64,000 nucleotides of DNA from JAJZGK01 sp035538795. GTDB lineage: Bacteria; Pseudomonadota; Alphaproteobacteria; Rhodospirillales; Magnetospirillaceae. The notes under the pieces were generated by a model. It saw only the letters and a program-made list of their open reading frames with translations, did not search any database and was not told the DNA's origin. Where the stretch lies: assembly GCA_035538795.1 (NCBI GenBank), contig DATLJS010000011.1:155435-219434 (forward strand). Reading direction: 5' to 3'. Numbering within the stretch: the first letter of the stretch is position 1; each line of letters starts with the position of its first letter. The position numbers and the translations under genes were made by a program. Positions 23,969 through 34,419 of this stretch are shown here, one piece after another.

Positions 23969-24823
23969 ATGAACAAGTTGCGAATCGGCTGGATCGGGCT
24001 GGGCCATATGGGCGTGCCCATGACCGCCAACCTGCTGAAGGCCGGTTTCTCCGTGACGGTCTATAACCGCACCCGCGCCAAGGCCGAAGGGCTGGGCATG
24101 GAGATCGCCGCCAGCCCCGCCGCGCTGGCCCGTTCGGCGGACATCGTCGTCACCATGCTGTCCGACGATCCCAGCCAGGAGCAGGTGCTGTTTGGCAAGG
24201 ACGGCGTCGCCGAAGGGCTGAAGGCCGGGCAGATCGTCGTCAACATGGGCACCATCTCGCCCGAGGCTAGCCGCTCCGCCGCCGAACGCCTGGGCAAGCT
24301 GGGGGTGCAGGTGCTGGACGCTCCCGTTTCCGGTTCGGTTAAACCCGCTACCGACGGTACTCTGGTCATTCTGGTGGGTGGCGAGCCCGACGCTCTGGTC
24401 CGCTGTCAGCCGATTTTCGACGTGCTAGGCAAGCGTACCTTTCATTTCGGCAAAGCCGGGCAGGGAGCCAACGCCAAGCTGGCCATCAACATGATGCTGG
24501 GGACCATGCTGCAAGCTGCCGCCGAAACCGTGGTGTTCGGCGAAGCCGCCGGCCTGGATCGTGGCCAATTGCTGGACATGATCGCCGAGACGCCCTGCGC
24601 GTCGCCCATCTTCAATCTGAAGTCGCCGACCATCCGCGCCGGAAGCTATCCCCCCGCCTTTCCGCTGAAGCATATGGCCAAGGACTTCCGCCTGATGCTG
24701 GACGCCGCCGATGGGGCCGACATTTCGGTCGCCGCCGCCGTTTCCGCCAATTTCCAGAAAGCCGAAGCCGCCGGCCTGGGTGACCAGGACGTCATGGCGG
24801 TGATCAAGGTGCTGGAACGCTAA
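23969..24823 (+). CDS. NAD(P)-dependent beta-hydroxyacid dehydrogenase family oxidoreductase
   Basis: A 284-residue protein of the 3-hydroxyisobutyrate / 6-phosphogluconate dehydrogenase superfamily. The Rossmann loop is GWIGLGHMGVPM at the N-terminus. The substrate region is DAPVSGSVKPATDGTL, and the catalytic Lys is in GQGANAKLAINMMLG. The Arg in VYNRTRAKAEG suggests NADPH preference, as in glyoxylate/succinic semialdehyde reductases. Exact substrate is uncertain. GGAG lies 8-9 bases before the ATG. It stands alone after the murA terminator. Confidence 0.87.
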   Translation: MNKLRIGWIGLGHMGVPMTANLLKAGFSVTVYNRTRAKAEGLGMEIAASPAALARSADIVVTMLSDDPSQEQVLFGKDGVAEGLKAGQIVVNMGTISPEASRSAAERLGKLGVQVLDAPVSGSVKPATDGTLVILVGGEPDALVRCQPIFDVLGKRTFHFGKAGQGANAKLAINMMLGTMLQAAAETVVFGEAAGLDRGQLLDMIAETPCASPIFNLKSPTIRAGSYPPAFPLKHMAKDFRLMLDAADGADISVAAAVSANFQKAEAAGLGDQDVMAVIKVLER

Positions 24824-24875
24824 ACCTCTATCGTCATGGCCGGGCTTCGCGCCTGGCCATCGGCGGTTATTTCTC

Positions 24876-26591
24876 TCACTCCGCCTTCGGCGCCATCTTC
24901 ACCTGTCCGCGCGGGATGCGGATGCTGTCGATGAAATCCTGCATCTCCTGGCTGGGGGGCTTGGTGAACAGGCTGGCCAGCACGGTGACGACGAGGGAGA
25001 CGGGCAGACCGAACAGGCCGGCGGCGATGTTCTTGACGCCGAACCAGGGGGGCATGCCCAGTTTCTGGGTGGCGACGATGTAGAACAGGCAGACGGCCCA
25101 GCCCGAGGCCATGCCCAGGACGGCCCCGGTCTTGGTGGCGCGTTTCCACCAGATGCCCAGCACCAGGGCCGCGAACAGTCCCGACGCCGCCAGCGAGAAG
25201 GCCCAGCCGACCACGGTCAGGATGCCCGCCGGGCGCTGGCTGGCGACCCAGGCAGCGGCCAGCGCGGCCAGAACCATAATGACGCGCCCCAAGATCAGGC
25301 GATGCCGGGTTTCGGCAGTGGGTTTGAGGATGCGGTAATAGACGTCGTGGGACAAGGCGTTGCCGATGGACAGCAGCAATCCGTCGGCCGACGACATGGA
25401 AGCCGCCAGGGCGCCCGCCGCCACCAGCCCGGCGACCACGAACGGCAGCCCGGCGATTTCCGGAGCGGCCAGCACCACGGCGTCGGGGTCGATGGTGAAG
25501 ACGCCGTCCTTCAGGCTCATCAATCCGATCCGGCTCCAGGCCTCCAGCCAGTCGGGGCCGCTGCTCAGGCCGGTGGCGATGACGTGCTGGAACACCTCCA
25601 GCTTGGCGAAGGCGGCATAGGCCGGGGCAGTGACGTAGAGCAGGCAGATGAACAGCAGGCTCCAGGCTACGCTGGTGCGGGCTTCGCGCACGCTGGGGGT
25701 GTTGAAGAAGCGCGACAGAACATGGGGCAGGGAGGCGGTGCCCAGCATCAGGCACAGCACCAGCCCGAAGAAGTTGACGCGGTCGCTGATGCCCAGGGCG
25801 TCGGGGGCAAGACCCAGCTGGGCCTGAAGCCCGGCCACCCGCTGCATGGCCTCGCCATACATGATTTGAGGCACGGGAATGCCGGTTTCGCGGGTGGACA
25901 GCAGAACCATCGGCAGCAGATAGGCGGCGATCACCACCACGTACTGGGCCACCTGGGTCCAGATCAGGGCGCGCATGCCGCCCAGCATGGAGCAGAGCAG
26001 GATGCCGCCCAGGCCGACGAACACCGCCATTTCAAAGGGGATGTCCAGGAAGCGGGCGCAGATGATGCCGGTGCCGTAGATCTGCCCGACCACATAGGCG
26101 AAGCTGGCGGAGACCAGCACGACGATGCCCATCAGCCGGGCCGGCTTGCCGCCGTAGCGGGCGGCCAGGAAGTCGGGCACGGTGAACTGGCCGAACTTGC
26201 GCAGATAAGGGGCCAGCAGGACGGCGACCAGGATGTAGCCGCCGGTCCAGCCCAGCACGAAGGCCAAGCCGTCATAGCCTGCGGCGTAAATGGCTCCGGC
26301 CATGCCGATGAACGAGGCGGCGCTCATCCAGTCGGCGGCGGTGGCCATGCCGGTGTAAAGAGCGGGCACGCGGCGTCCGGCCTCGTAATATTCCCCGGCG
26401 TGGCGGGTGCGGGCCAGCAATCCCATCAGGGCGTAGAAAACGACGGTCAGGGCGACGAAGCCGATGCCGATCAGATGGTCCGAGACGCCGAGGACGCTCA
26501 TCAGCACCAGCACCGCTGCCGCGGACAGGCAGCCGCCGGTATAGATGATGAAGACGCGCCCCATATTTTCGGTGAAGTCCCCCTTGAGCAT
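24876..26591 (-). CDS. Sodium:solute symporter (acetate/VC_2705-type)
   Basis: A 571-residue inner-membrane transporter of the solute:sodium symporter family with about 13 hydrophobic helices. It resembles ActP-type carriers of short carboxylates. Visible signatures are ATAADWMSAASFIGMAG, GWTGGYILVAVLLAPYLRK, and a central SMSSADGLLLSIGNALSHD segment at the sodium site. It is preceded by a DUF4212 small-subunit gene 12 bases upstream, which defines the two-gene VC_2705-type system. Acetate or another organic acid is the likely substrate (inferred). Confidence 0.9.
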   Translation of the reverse strand: MLKGDFTENMGRVFIIYTGGCLSAAAVLVLMSVLGVSDHLIGIGFVALTVVFYALMGLLARTRHAGEYYEAGRRVPALYTGMATAADWMSAASFIGMAGAIYAAGYDGLAFVLGWTGGYILVAVLLAPYLRKFGQFTVPDFLAARYGGKPARLMGIVVLVSASFAYVVGQIYGTGIICARFLDIPFEMAVFVGLGGILLCSMLGGMRALIWTQVAQYVVVIAAYLLPMVLLSTRETGIPVPQIMYGEAMQRVAGLQAQLGLAPDALGISDRVNFFGLVLCLMLGTASLPHVLSRFFNTPSVREARTSVAWSLLFICLLYVTAPAYAAFAKLEVFQHVIATGLSSGPDWLEAWSRIGLMSLKDGVFTIDPDAVVLAAPEIAGLPFVVAGLVAAGALAASMSSADGLLLSIGNALSHDVYYRILKPTAETRHRLILGRVIMVLAALAAAWVASQRPAGILTVVGWAFSLAASGLFAALVLGIWWKRATKTGAVLGMASGWAVCLFYIVATQKLGMPPWFGVKNIAAGLFGLPVSLVVTVLASLFTKPPSQEMQDFIDSIRIPRGQVKMAPKAE

Positions 26592-26603
26592 GGATCGGTC
26601 CCC

Positions 26604-26873
26604 TCAGTCTTCCGACAGGTTGAAGTCTTCGTCGATGCCGTTCTGGCGGCGGGTGTACCAGAAGATCACTACGACGAAACCGATCAGGGCGCCTTGCCCG
26701 GCCATGTAGAAGCCGAGGGGAAAGCCCAGGATCACGACCTTGTTGAGACTGTCGGAAAAGACGTGCAGCCCAAGCCCCAGGACGAACCATAACGCCAGCA
26801 CCAGCCACATCAGGCGCGAGGTTTCCGCCCAGTAATGCCGTGCGTTTTCCGGCGTCAGCGCATTTTTCGCCAT
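26604..26873 (-). CDS. DUF4212 small subunit of the sodium:solute symporter
   Basis: An 89-residue membrane protein with two hydrophobic helices: about residues 21-40 (MWLVLALWFVLGLGLHVF) and 48-70 (LGFPLGFYMAGQGALIG), ending FWYTRRQNGIDEDF. This matches the small subunit encoded directly before VC_2705-type symporters. The start MAKNALTP is preferred. An ATG six codons upstream is also in frame. It probably assembles with the symporter encoded downstream. Confidence 0.9.
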   Translation of the reverse strand: MAKNALTPENARHYWAETSRLMWLVLALWFVLGLGLHVFSDSLNKVVILGFPLGFYMAGQGALIGFVVVIFWYTRRQNGIDEDFNLSED

Positions 26874-27083
26874 GCCTAAAACGTCTCCCATGCGTCGGGC
26901 CGCGGGAATGACGGGCGTTTTCGCCTCTGATCTCCCTGATCGTCGCGGCCCTTATATGAAGCCTTTCTCAGTCTGCGGGCGAAGCGTTGGAAAAACAACT
27001 CCCCTCTGCGGGCAAGGGAATATGAAAAAAGCGGCGGGAACCTTGCCGGTCCGCCGCCGCTTCGATGCCGCGTGACCGCGCCG

Positions 27084-27764
27084 TCAGAAGTTGTAGCGCA
27101 TGCCGGCCTGGATTTCGTGGGCGCTGAGACTGCCTTTGCCGCCGCCCATGGCGGTGCTTTCGCCGTTGGGCGTGAAATCGTTGATCCCGGCCTTGACCTT
27201 GCCCAGATCCTGGTAGCGGTACCCGATATCGGCGGACAGGTTGCCGGTGACGGCGATGCTGGCGCCGGCGCTGAGCTGCCAGGCCAGATCGGTGTTGGTG
27301 GTCGACGTGCCCTGGCCGACGTCGCTGCCGTTGACGCTCATCCTGGCCGCGTCGGTCTTGTTGAAGGCCAGGCCCAGGCCGCCGCCGACATAGGGCGTGA
27401 AGCGGTCGATGGTGGCGACGTCGTAATAGAGGTTGGTCATCACGGCCGTGCTGCTGATGTCGGCCTTGCCCACGCTCAGGGTGTCGCCGGTGCCGGCGTC
27501 GGTGGTGCTGGCGCCCGACGCCTTGTAGCCGGCGCGGTAGGCCAGGGTGACGTCGCTGCGCAGGTGGTCGTTGAAGCGGTATCCGATGCCGCCGCCGATG
27601 ATGCCGCCGGTGCCGACATCGTCATCGCCGCTGTTCAGCTTGCGTGAAAACGAAGCGCCGGTATCCAGGCGCAAATAGGTTTTGCCGAGGGAGAAGTCCT
27701 CGGCCATGGCTGCTCCGGACGAGAATGCGCACAAGGCAAGAAGGGCGGTCAGGGAAAGACGCAT
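27084..27764 (-). CDS. Outer-membrane beta-barrel protein
   Basis: A 226-residue porin-like protein of the Omp25/OmpW-type 8-strand class. Residues 1-22 are a signal peptide ending AMA. The rest alternates short hydrophobic and polar strands (GYRFNDHLRSDVTLAYRAGY, TNLYYDV, FTPYVGGGLGLAFN, DIGYRYQDLG) and ends with Phe (GMRYNF), the usual outer-membrane assembly signal. AGGAGA lies 7 bases before the ATG. A strong promoter is seen at 27799-27827. Function (structural or adhesion) cannot be told. Confidence 0.88.
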   Translation of the reverse strand: MRLSLTALLALCAFSSGAAMAEDFSLGKTYLRLDTGASFSRKLNSGDDDVGTGGIIGGGIGYRFNDHLRSDVTLAYRAGYKASGASTTDAGTGDTLSVGKADISSTAVMTNLYYDVATIDRFTPYVGGGLGLAFNKTDAARMSVNGSDVGQGTSTTNTDLAWQLSAGASIAVTGNLSADIGYRYQDLGKVKAGINDFTPNGESTAMGGGKGSLSAHEIQAGMRYNF

Positions 27765-27798
27765 GGAAACTCTCCTGATGAGTGTGCCTTTTGCAAGG

Positions 27799-27827
27799 TG
27801 TATAGCGTCATTATCATTTAAAATCAA
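27799..27827 (-). promoter_or_regulatory. Sigma-70 promoter of the outer-membrane protein gene
   Basis: TTGATT (-35, 27822-27827) and TATACA (-10, 27799-27804) are spaced by exactly 17 bases on the minus strand, about 35 bases before the start codon. The spacer contains ATGATAATGA, which resembles part of a Fur-type site, so metal control is possible. Confidence 0.65.
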
Positions 27828-27978
27828 TATAGTTGTGATTAAGTTTTAATGTAAAAAATGGAGTCCTTCGCTTAGGGCTTTGGATTCTCCAGAGTCATCT
27901 GTTTGGAAAGATTCACTTTTTCCGCTCCGCTCGGGCGTATATCGTCCTGCACTCAATTCATTGCGGAGTTCCCCGTTC

Positions 27979-28539
27979 ATGGACGCTTTTCTCACGTCTC
28001 TCGGCTTGGTCACCCTGGCCGAGATGGGAGACAAGACTCAGTTGCTCGCCCTGTTCCTGGCCACCCGTTTCCGCCGTCCCTGGCCGGTGGTCGGCGGTAT
28101 TCTGGGCGCGACGCTGGTCAACCACACCCTGGCCGGCATCGTCGGCATCGAGGTGGGCGACATGATCCCGCAGGTATGGCTGAAATGGGGGCTGGGGCTG
28201 TCGTTCCTGGTGATGGGCGGCTGGAGTCTGATCCCCGACAAGCTGGGCGACGAGGACGGCCGGAAAGGCGGCGATCACGGCGCTTTTCTGACCACCCTGA
28301 TCAGCTTTTTTCTGGTGGAGATGGGGGACAAGACGCAGGTGGCGACCATGGCTTTGGCGGCTCAGTTCAAAAATTTGTTCCTGGTCGCGTCCGGCACCAC
28401 CATCGGGATGCTGATCGCCGACGTTCCCGCCGTTTTTCTGGGCGAACGCCTGACCCGGGCCATTCCCGCCGCGACCATGCGCCGGATCGCCGCGGCTTTG
28501 TTCGTCGTGCTGGGCGCGGCGATTCTGCTGGGCTGGTAA
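27979..28539 (+). CDS. TMEM165/GDT1 family cation transporter
   Basis: A 186-residue membrane protein with six predicted helices in two homologous halves, each marked by the E-x-G-D-K-T motif: LAEMGDKTQ near residue 14 and LVEMGDKTQ near residue 111. Bacterial relatives export manganese; eukaryotic ones move Mn and Ca. Manganese is thus the most likely cation (inferred). No yybP-ykoY riboswitch was recognised upstream. The start ATG at 27979 follows a GCGGAG sequence about 12 bases away. It precedes ettA on the same strand. Confidence 0.9.
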   Translation: MDAFLTSLGLVTLAEMGDKTQLLALFLATRFRRPWPVVGGILGATLVNHTLAGIVGIEVGDMIPQVWLKWGLGLSFLVMGGWSLIPDKLGDEDGRKGGDHGAFLTTLISFFLVEMGDKTQVATMALAAQFKNLFLVASGTTIGMLIADVPAVFLGERLTRAIPAATMRRIAAALFVVLGAAILLGW

Positions 28540-28584
28540 GGGAAGATCGTTTAAATCTGCGCCAGCAGTTTTTCTGGAGGAACC

Positions 28585-30267
<1,683 letters not shown>

Positions 30268-30351
30268 ACCGTTTCTTGGCGGGCGCGGGGCGTTTGCCCT
30301 GCACCCGCCGGGAGGGCGGCTTGACTTTCCGCCGTAAAGCGCATGGGATCA

Positions 30352-30368
30352 AAGGGCCGGCGGCCCTT
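30352..30368. repeat. Short perfect inverted repeat after ettA
   Basis: AAGGGCC-GGC-GGCCCTT is a 7-bp perfect stem with a 3-base loop in the ettA-to-VOC gap (30268-30411). More GC-rich partial repeats lie around it. It may slow transcription, but there is no T run, so it is not called a terminator. Confidence 0.5.
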
Positions 30369-30411
30369 GGCGGGCTTCGGCGGAGCCCATGATTTTGCCT
30401 CGAGGCGTCCC

Positions 30412-30822
30412 ATGCTCTCCTACGTCTATTACGGTACCAACGATCTGCCCGCCGCCATCGTCTTTTACGACGCGGTGCTGGAGCCTTTGGGCATGAGGCG
30501 CGTGGCCACCAACGATGCCGCCTGCGACCGGGTTTCGGCCGGGTGGGGGCTGTACGACGAGGGCAGGGGGCTGGAACTGGCGTTCTGGATCGGCCTGCCG
30601 TTCGACGGCCGGCCCGCCGGTCCCGGCAACGGCTCGATGGTGGCGTTCCGTGCGGTGGAGCCGGCTCAGGTGGACGCCTTTCATGCCGCGGCCTTGGCCC
30701 ATGGCGGCGTCAGCGAGGGCGAGCCGGGGTTCAGGCGCCATTACGGCCCGGATTTCTATGCCGCCTATGTGCGCGACCGCGACGGCAACAAACTGGCGGC
30801 GGTATGCTGGAGCGGCTGGTGA
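30412..30822 (+). CDS. VOC (glyoxalase/bleomycin resistance) family protein
   Basis: A 136-residue protein of the vicinal oxygen chelate fold. It opens YVYYGTNDLPAAIVFYDAVLEPLG, the usual first betaalphabeta unit of small glyoxalase-like proteins, and ends YVRDRDGNKLAAVCW. Metal-binding His/Glu positions are only partly recognisable, so enzymatic activity and substrate are not assigned. It ends at a strong bidirectional terminator shared with mlaC. Confidence 0.83.
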   Translation: MLSYVYYGTNDLPAAIVFYDAVLEPLGMRRVATNDAACDRVSAGWGLYDEGRGLELAFWIGLPFDGRPAGPGNGSMVAFRAVEPAQVDAFHAAALAHGGVSEGEPGFRRHYGPDFYAAYVRDRDGNKLAAVCWSGW

Positions 30823-30830
30823 CGCCGACA

Positions 30831-30857
30831 AAAAAGCCGCCCAGTGGGCGGCTTTTT
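30831..30857. terminator. Bidirectional terminator between the VOC gene and mlaC
   Basis: The stem AAAAAGCCGCCC / GGGCGGCTTTTT is 12 bp with a 3-base loop and gives U runs on both strands. Convergent genes end at 30822 and 30881. Confidence 0.9.
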
Positions 30858-30880
30858 CATGAATTGCGTGGCGATCCGGC

Positions 30881-31510
30881 TTAACCGGCGGCTTTCAGCT
30901 GATCGACCTTGGTCCGCATTGAGGACAGCAGCGCGTCGATCTTGCCGCCGGTGCCTTGCAGGGTGGCGGAGAAGTCCTGGCGCTGGGTAATGGCCATGCT
31001 GACTCCCTCAACGATAATGTCGGTAATGCGGAAAGCGCCGTCCGGGGTGTCGTGAAGACGCCACTGCACGGCGACCGGCGGACCCTTGTCGCGCAGAATC
31101 TGGCTTTCGACCAGCCAGGTGTGGTCGTCTTCCTTGTTGCTGGCGACAACATGCAGCTTCTCGCCGCTGTAATCCTTGAAGCGCTTGGCCCAGGTGAGAA
31201 CCACCTGATCCTCGAACAGTTTCAGGAACTCCTGCTGCTGCTCCGGGGTGGCGGCCTTCCAATAGCGGGCCAGCACGAACTTGCCGATGGTCGGCAGGTC
31301 GAAATTGGAGACGAACAGCTGACGGAAGCGGGCGTCGCGGTCGTTTTCGGCCAACTGTTTGTCGGCGACGGTGGCGATGGCGGTGTCGGCCAGCTTTTCG
31401 ATGAAGGTTCCGGCGTCGCCGCCCTCGGCGCGAACGCCGGAGGGCAACAAGGAGACAGCCAGAGACAGGCCGAAAGCGGCCTTGATCAACGTGCGGCGAA
31501 GCATAGCCAT
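30881..31510 (-). CDS. mlaC: MlaC/Ttg2D phospholipid-binding periplasmic protein
   Basis: Periplasmic lipid carrier of 209 residues in the system that keeps outer-membrane lipid asymmetry. A signal peptide (to about residue 28, ending VRA) has a twin-Arg-like start MLRRTL. The core has the MlaC landmarks: FIEKLADTAI, RDARFRQLFVSNFDLPTIGKFVLARYWKAATPEQQQEFLKLFE, and VQWRLHDT near the middle. Its ATG abuts the stop of mlaA (TAA-ATG), so the two are co-translated. The MlaFED transporter genes are not in this window. Confidence 0.92.
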   Translation of the reverse strand: MAMLRRTLIKAAFGLSLAVSLLPSGVRAEGGDAGTFIEKLADTAIATVADKQLAENDRDARFRQLFVSNFDLPTIGKFVLARYWKAATPEQQQEFLKLFEDQVVLTWAKRFKDYSGEKLHVVASNKEDDHTWLVESQILRDKGPPVAVQWRLHDTPDGAFRITDIIVEGVSMAITQRQDFSATLQGTGGKIDALLSSMRTKVDQLKAAG

Positions 31511-32329
31511 TTACTCGAACGACTCGGCTTTCTGGGGGGCGATGATCTGCCCCATCACCGATTTCGGCGGCGGATTATACTGGCCGGGATTCTTGCCGGC
31601 GTTCACCTGGGCGGCGCGGCGCTGGCGGTACATGCTGCGCATGGCCGAATAGTAATCCAGCGAGGTGCGCTTCACGTCGTCGAGAACATCCAGATACTGT
31701 TCACGCAAGGCCACGGCGGACACGCCCGTGCGGGTCCACGACAGCCACTTCATGTGCTGGTCTTCCAGATAGATGTCCACCGGGTCGGCGAACCATTCCA
31801 CGGCGATGCCGGTGGTGTCGCGCGGGTTGGACGGACCGAAGAAGGGTAGCACCAGATAGGGGCCTTCACCCACGCCCCAGACGCCCAGGGTCTGACCGAA
31901 GTCGCTTTGATGGCCGGGAAGGCCCATGGGGTCGGCGACATCCATGATGCCCAGAACGCCGAAGGTGGTGTTCAGGGCGAAGCGGCCCAAGGTGATGCCG
32001 GCATTCTGCACGTTGCCCTGCAACAGATCGTTGCCGAGATAGAGCGGGGACTTCAGGTTGTCCAGGAAGTCGTTGACGCGGTCGCGGCCGAAGGGCGGCA
32101 CGACGGCGCGATAGCCCTGGGCGACCGGCTTCAGAAGAATGGTGTCGACGCCTTCGTTGAACGAGAAAATGGCGCGGTTGGTCGGTTCCAGCGGGTCGTT
32201 GAGCTGGGCGAAGTCGGCCTTGGCCTCGGGATCGTCGTCGGGCGGCGGTGTGGCGCAGCCCACCAGCAAGGCGACGGCTGCGGCGGCGCCAAGGCGCAGG
32301 GCGAATTTCCCGATCAGATTCAAAGGCAT
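31511..32329 (-). CDS. mlaA: MlaA/VacJ family outer-membrane lipoprotein
   Basis: Outer-membrane lipoprotein of 272 residues that removes mislocalised phospholipids and passes them to MlaC. The signal peptide ends at the lipobox LVGC (Cys25). The body carries VacJ signatures: DPLEPTNRAIFSFNEGVD, NFLDNLKSPLYLGNDLLQG, GRFALNTTFGVLGIMDVA, and PYLVLPFFGPSNPRDTTG. The ATG at 32329 has GGAACG about 6 bases upstream; a four-codon longer start lacks a site. It is upstream of and coupled to mlaC. Confidence 0.93.
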   Translation of the reverse strand: MPLNLIGKFALRLGAAAAVALLVGCATPPPDDDPEAKADFAQLNDPLEPTNRAIFSFNEGVDTILLKPVAQGYRAVVPPFGRDRVNDFLDNLKSPLYLGNDLLQGNVQNAGITLGRFALNTTFGVLGIMDVADPMGLPGHQSDFGQTLGVWGVGEGPYLVLPFFGPSNPRDTTGIAVEWFADPVDIYLEDQHMKWLSWTRTGVSAVALREQYLDVLDDVKRTSLDYYSAMRSMYRQRRAAQVNAGKNPGQYNPPPKSVMGQIIAPQKAESFE

Positions 32330-32494
32330 GGTTCGTTCCATGGAATAGATGTTTTGCACCCCAGACAAGAGAACGGCGGTTTTTTCCCAAGCCCGGCTCG
32401 TTCCCTTAAGCAAAGTGGTTAACACAGGCCGGGGCAAATGACCAGAGGAGTCAGAGGCTTGATCCCGTTCAACCGGTGAAGGGGCGCGGATAAA

Positions 32495-32521
32495 ATATCT
32501 TTCATATCGACATAAAGATAT
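32495..32521. promoter_or_regulatory. Palindromic operator of the methionine-cycle operon
   Basis: ATATCTTT-N11-AAAGATAT has perfect 8-bp arms, 37-63 bases before the ArsR/methyltransferase start. A second repeat ACATA-AAGA-TATGT overlaps it. A plausible -35/-10 pair (TTTCAT, TTTATA, 17 apart) overlaps the site, so autorepression by the ArsR protein is likely (inferred). Confidence 0.65.
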
Positions 32522-32557
32522 GTTTATATCAGCAATCGAATTGCGGGAGGCGACGAT

Positions 32558-33520
32558 ATGGAGCATGTTCTGGCGGCCCTGCGGGCGGCGGCCGAGCCGA
32601 CGAGGCTCAGGCTGTTGTCGCTGTGCGCCCAGGGCGAGCTGACCGTCTCGGAACTGGTGGGAATTCTTGGGCAAAGCCAGCCCCGGGTGTCGCGCCATCT
32701 CAAACTGATGTGCGAGGGCGGCCTGCTGGAGCGGTTCCGCGAGGGGGCCTGGGTGTTCTACCGGCTGTCCCGTTCGGGTGCCGGCGGCGAACTGGCCCGG
32801 CGCGCCCTTGATCTGATTCCCGACGGCGATCCCCAATTGGCCCGCGACAATGCCCGTCTGGCCGCCATCCAGCTTGGCCGAGCCGCATCCGCCGCCGCCT
32901 ATTTCGACGAAAACGCCGGCCGCTGGGCCGAGCTGCGATCCTGGCATATCGACGAAGCCGAGGTGGAAGCGGCCTTGCGCCGTGCGGTGGCGGGGCGGCG
33001 CATCGGCGACCTGCTCGACATCGGCACCGGCACCGGCCGCCTGTTGGAAGTGTTGGGGCCGCAGGCCGAGAGGGCCGAAGGCATCGACGCCTCCCGCGAG
33101 ATGCTGGCGGTGGCCCGGGCCAAGCTGGAGGCGGCGGGTCTGCGCCATTGCGGCGTGCGTCAGGCCGACATGTACGCCTTGCCGTTCGCCGACGGATCTT
33201 TCGACATGGTGGTGATCCATCAGGTGCTGCATTTCGCCGACACTCCGGCTTCGGCCGTGGCCGAGGCGGGGCGGGTTCTGCGGCCCGGCGGTCTGCTGGC
33301 GCTGGTGGATTTCGCTCCCCACGAGTTGGAAACTCTGCGCACCGAGCATAATCATCGCCGTTTGGGCTTCGCCGACGCCGAGGTGGCGGGCTGGTGCGCG
33401 GGCGCCGGCCTGGATATGGCCGACATCCGCCGCTTGCCCGGCGATCCCTTGACCGTCACACTCTGGCTGGCGGAACGCCGACCAATGAAAATTCAGAAGA
33501 ATCCGGAGGTTTCACCGTGA
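32558..33520 (+). CDS. ArsR family regulator fused to SAM-dependent methyltransferase
   Basis: A 320-residue two-domain protein. Residues 1-80 form an ArsR winged helix (AAEPTRLRLLSLCAQGELTV, SQPRVSRHLKLM) without the usual metal-binding Cys pairs. Residues about 110-305 form a class I methyltransferase with the SAM motif LLDIGTGTGRLLEVLG and the later RVLRPGGLLALVDF. Such fusions sit next to metF in many alphaproteobacteria and are thought to sense SAM or S-adenosylhomocysteine. GGGAGG lies 7-8 bases before the ATG. The stop overlaps metF (GTGA), so it leads the metF-metH operon and probably controls it. Confidence 0.9.
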   Translation: MEHVLAALRAAAEPTRLRLLSLCAQGELTVSELVGILGQSQPRVSRHLKLMCEGGLLERFREGAWVFYRLSRSGAGGELARRALDLIPDGDPQLARDNARLAAIQLGRAASAAAYFDENAGRWAELRSWHIDEAEVEAALRRAVAGRRIGDLLDIGTGTGRLLEVLGPQAERAEGIDASREMLAVARAKLEAAGLRHCGVRQADMYALPFADGSFDMVVIHQVLHFADTPASAVAEAGRVLRPGGLLALVDFAPHELETLRTEHNHRRLGFADAEVAGWCAGAGLDMADIRRLPGDPLTVTLWLAERRPMKIQKNPEVSP

Positions 33521-34419
33521 GCATCGACAAACAGCCCGCACCCGTTCTTCCCGTGGCCAGGCCTGCGGGGCAATTGGCGGTGTCCTTCGAATTCTTCCCG
33601 CCTAAAACCGAGAAGATGCAGGAATCCTTGTGGGAATGCGTCAAGCGCCTGGAGCCTTTGGGGCCGCAATTCGTCTCGGTGACCTATGGCGCCGGCGGCG
33701 GCACCCGCGAACGCACTCACGAAACCGTGACCCGCATCGCCCGTGAAACCGCCCTGAAGGCCGCCGCGCACCTGACCTGCGTCGGCTCGTCCCAGGGCGA
33801 GGTGGACGACATCGCTCGGCGCTATTGGGACGAAGGCATCCGCCACATCGTCGCCTTGCGCGGCGACCCGCTCGACGGTCAGGCGGGCAAATATGCCCCG
33901 CATCCCCAGGGATACGCCTATGCCGCCGATCTGGTGAAGGGACTGAAAAAGGTCGCCGACTTCGAGATTTCCGTGGCCGCCTATCCCGAGACGCATCCGG
34001 AAGCCGCTTCGCCTCAGGCCGATCTGGATAATCTGAAGCGCAAGGTCGATGCCGGGGCGACCCGCGCCATCAGCCAGTATTTCTTCGATGTCGACGTCTT
34101 CTTCCGTTTCCGCGACCGCTGTGCCGCCGCCGGGATCAACGTGCCCATCGTGCCGGGCATCCTGCCGGTGACGAACTTCGCTCAGGTGCAGAAATTCTCG
34201 GCGGCCTGCGGCACCAGCGTGCCCGCCTGGATGGCCGATCTGTTCGAAGGTCTGGACGACGATCCCGACACCCGCCGTCTGGTGGCCGCCACGGTGGCCG
34301 CCGAACAATGCCGCGCCCTGGTGGCGGGCGGGGTCAACGATCTCCATTTCTATACGCTGAACCGGGCGGATCTGACTTTCGCCATCTGCCATGTCCTGGG
34401 CGTGCGGCCCACGCGCTGA
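33517..34419 (+). CDS. metF: 5,10-methylenetetrahydrofolate reductase MetF
   Basis: Reduces methylenetetrahydrofolate to 5-methyltetrahydrofolate, the methyl donor for MetH. It has 300 residues, the typical bacterial length, and is FAD-dependent. Visible features: SFEFFPPKTEKM at the N-terminus with the catalytic Glu, FVSVTYGAGG, HLTCVGSS, HIVALRGDP, VAAYPETHPEA and QYFFDVD. The GTG start at 33517 overlaps the preceding stop and has GGAGG 7 bases upstream. It is followed by metH after 28 bases. Confidence 0.97.
   Translation: MSIDKQPAPVLPVARPAGQLAVSFEFFPPKTEKMQESLWECVKRLEPLGPQFVSVTYGAGGGTRERTHETVTRIARETALKAAAHLTCVGSSQGEVDDIARRYWDEGIRHIVALRGDPLDGQAGKYAPHPQGYAYAADLVKGLKKVADFEISVAAYPETHPEAASPQADLDNLKRKVDAGATRAISQYFFDVDVFFRFRDRCAAAGINVPIVPGILPVTNFAQVQKFSAACGTSVPAWMADLFEGLDDDPDTRRLVAATVAAEQCRALVAGGVNDLHFYTLNRADLTFAICHVLGVRPTR

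Noticed and set aside
27840..27978. yybP-ykoY manganese riboswitch before the GDT1-type transporter
   Set aside because: No conserved riboswitch core was seen. The gap is AT-rich, with only promoter-like elements.
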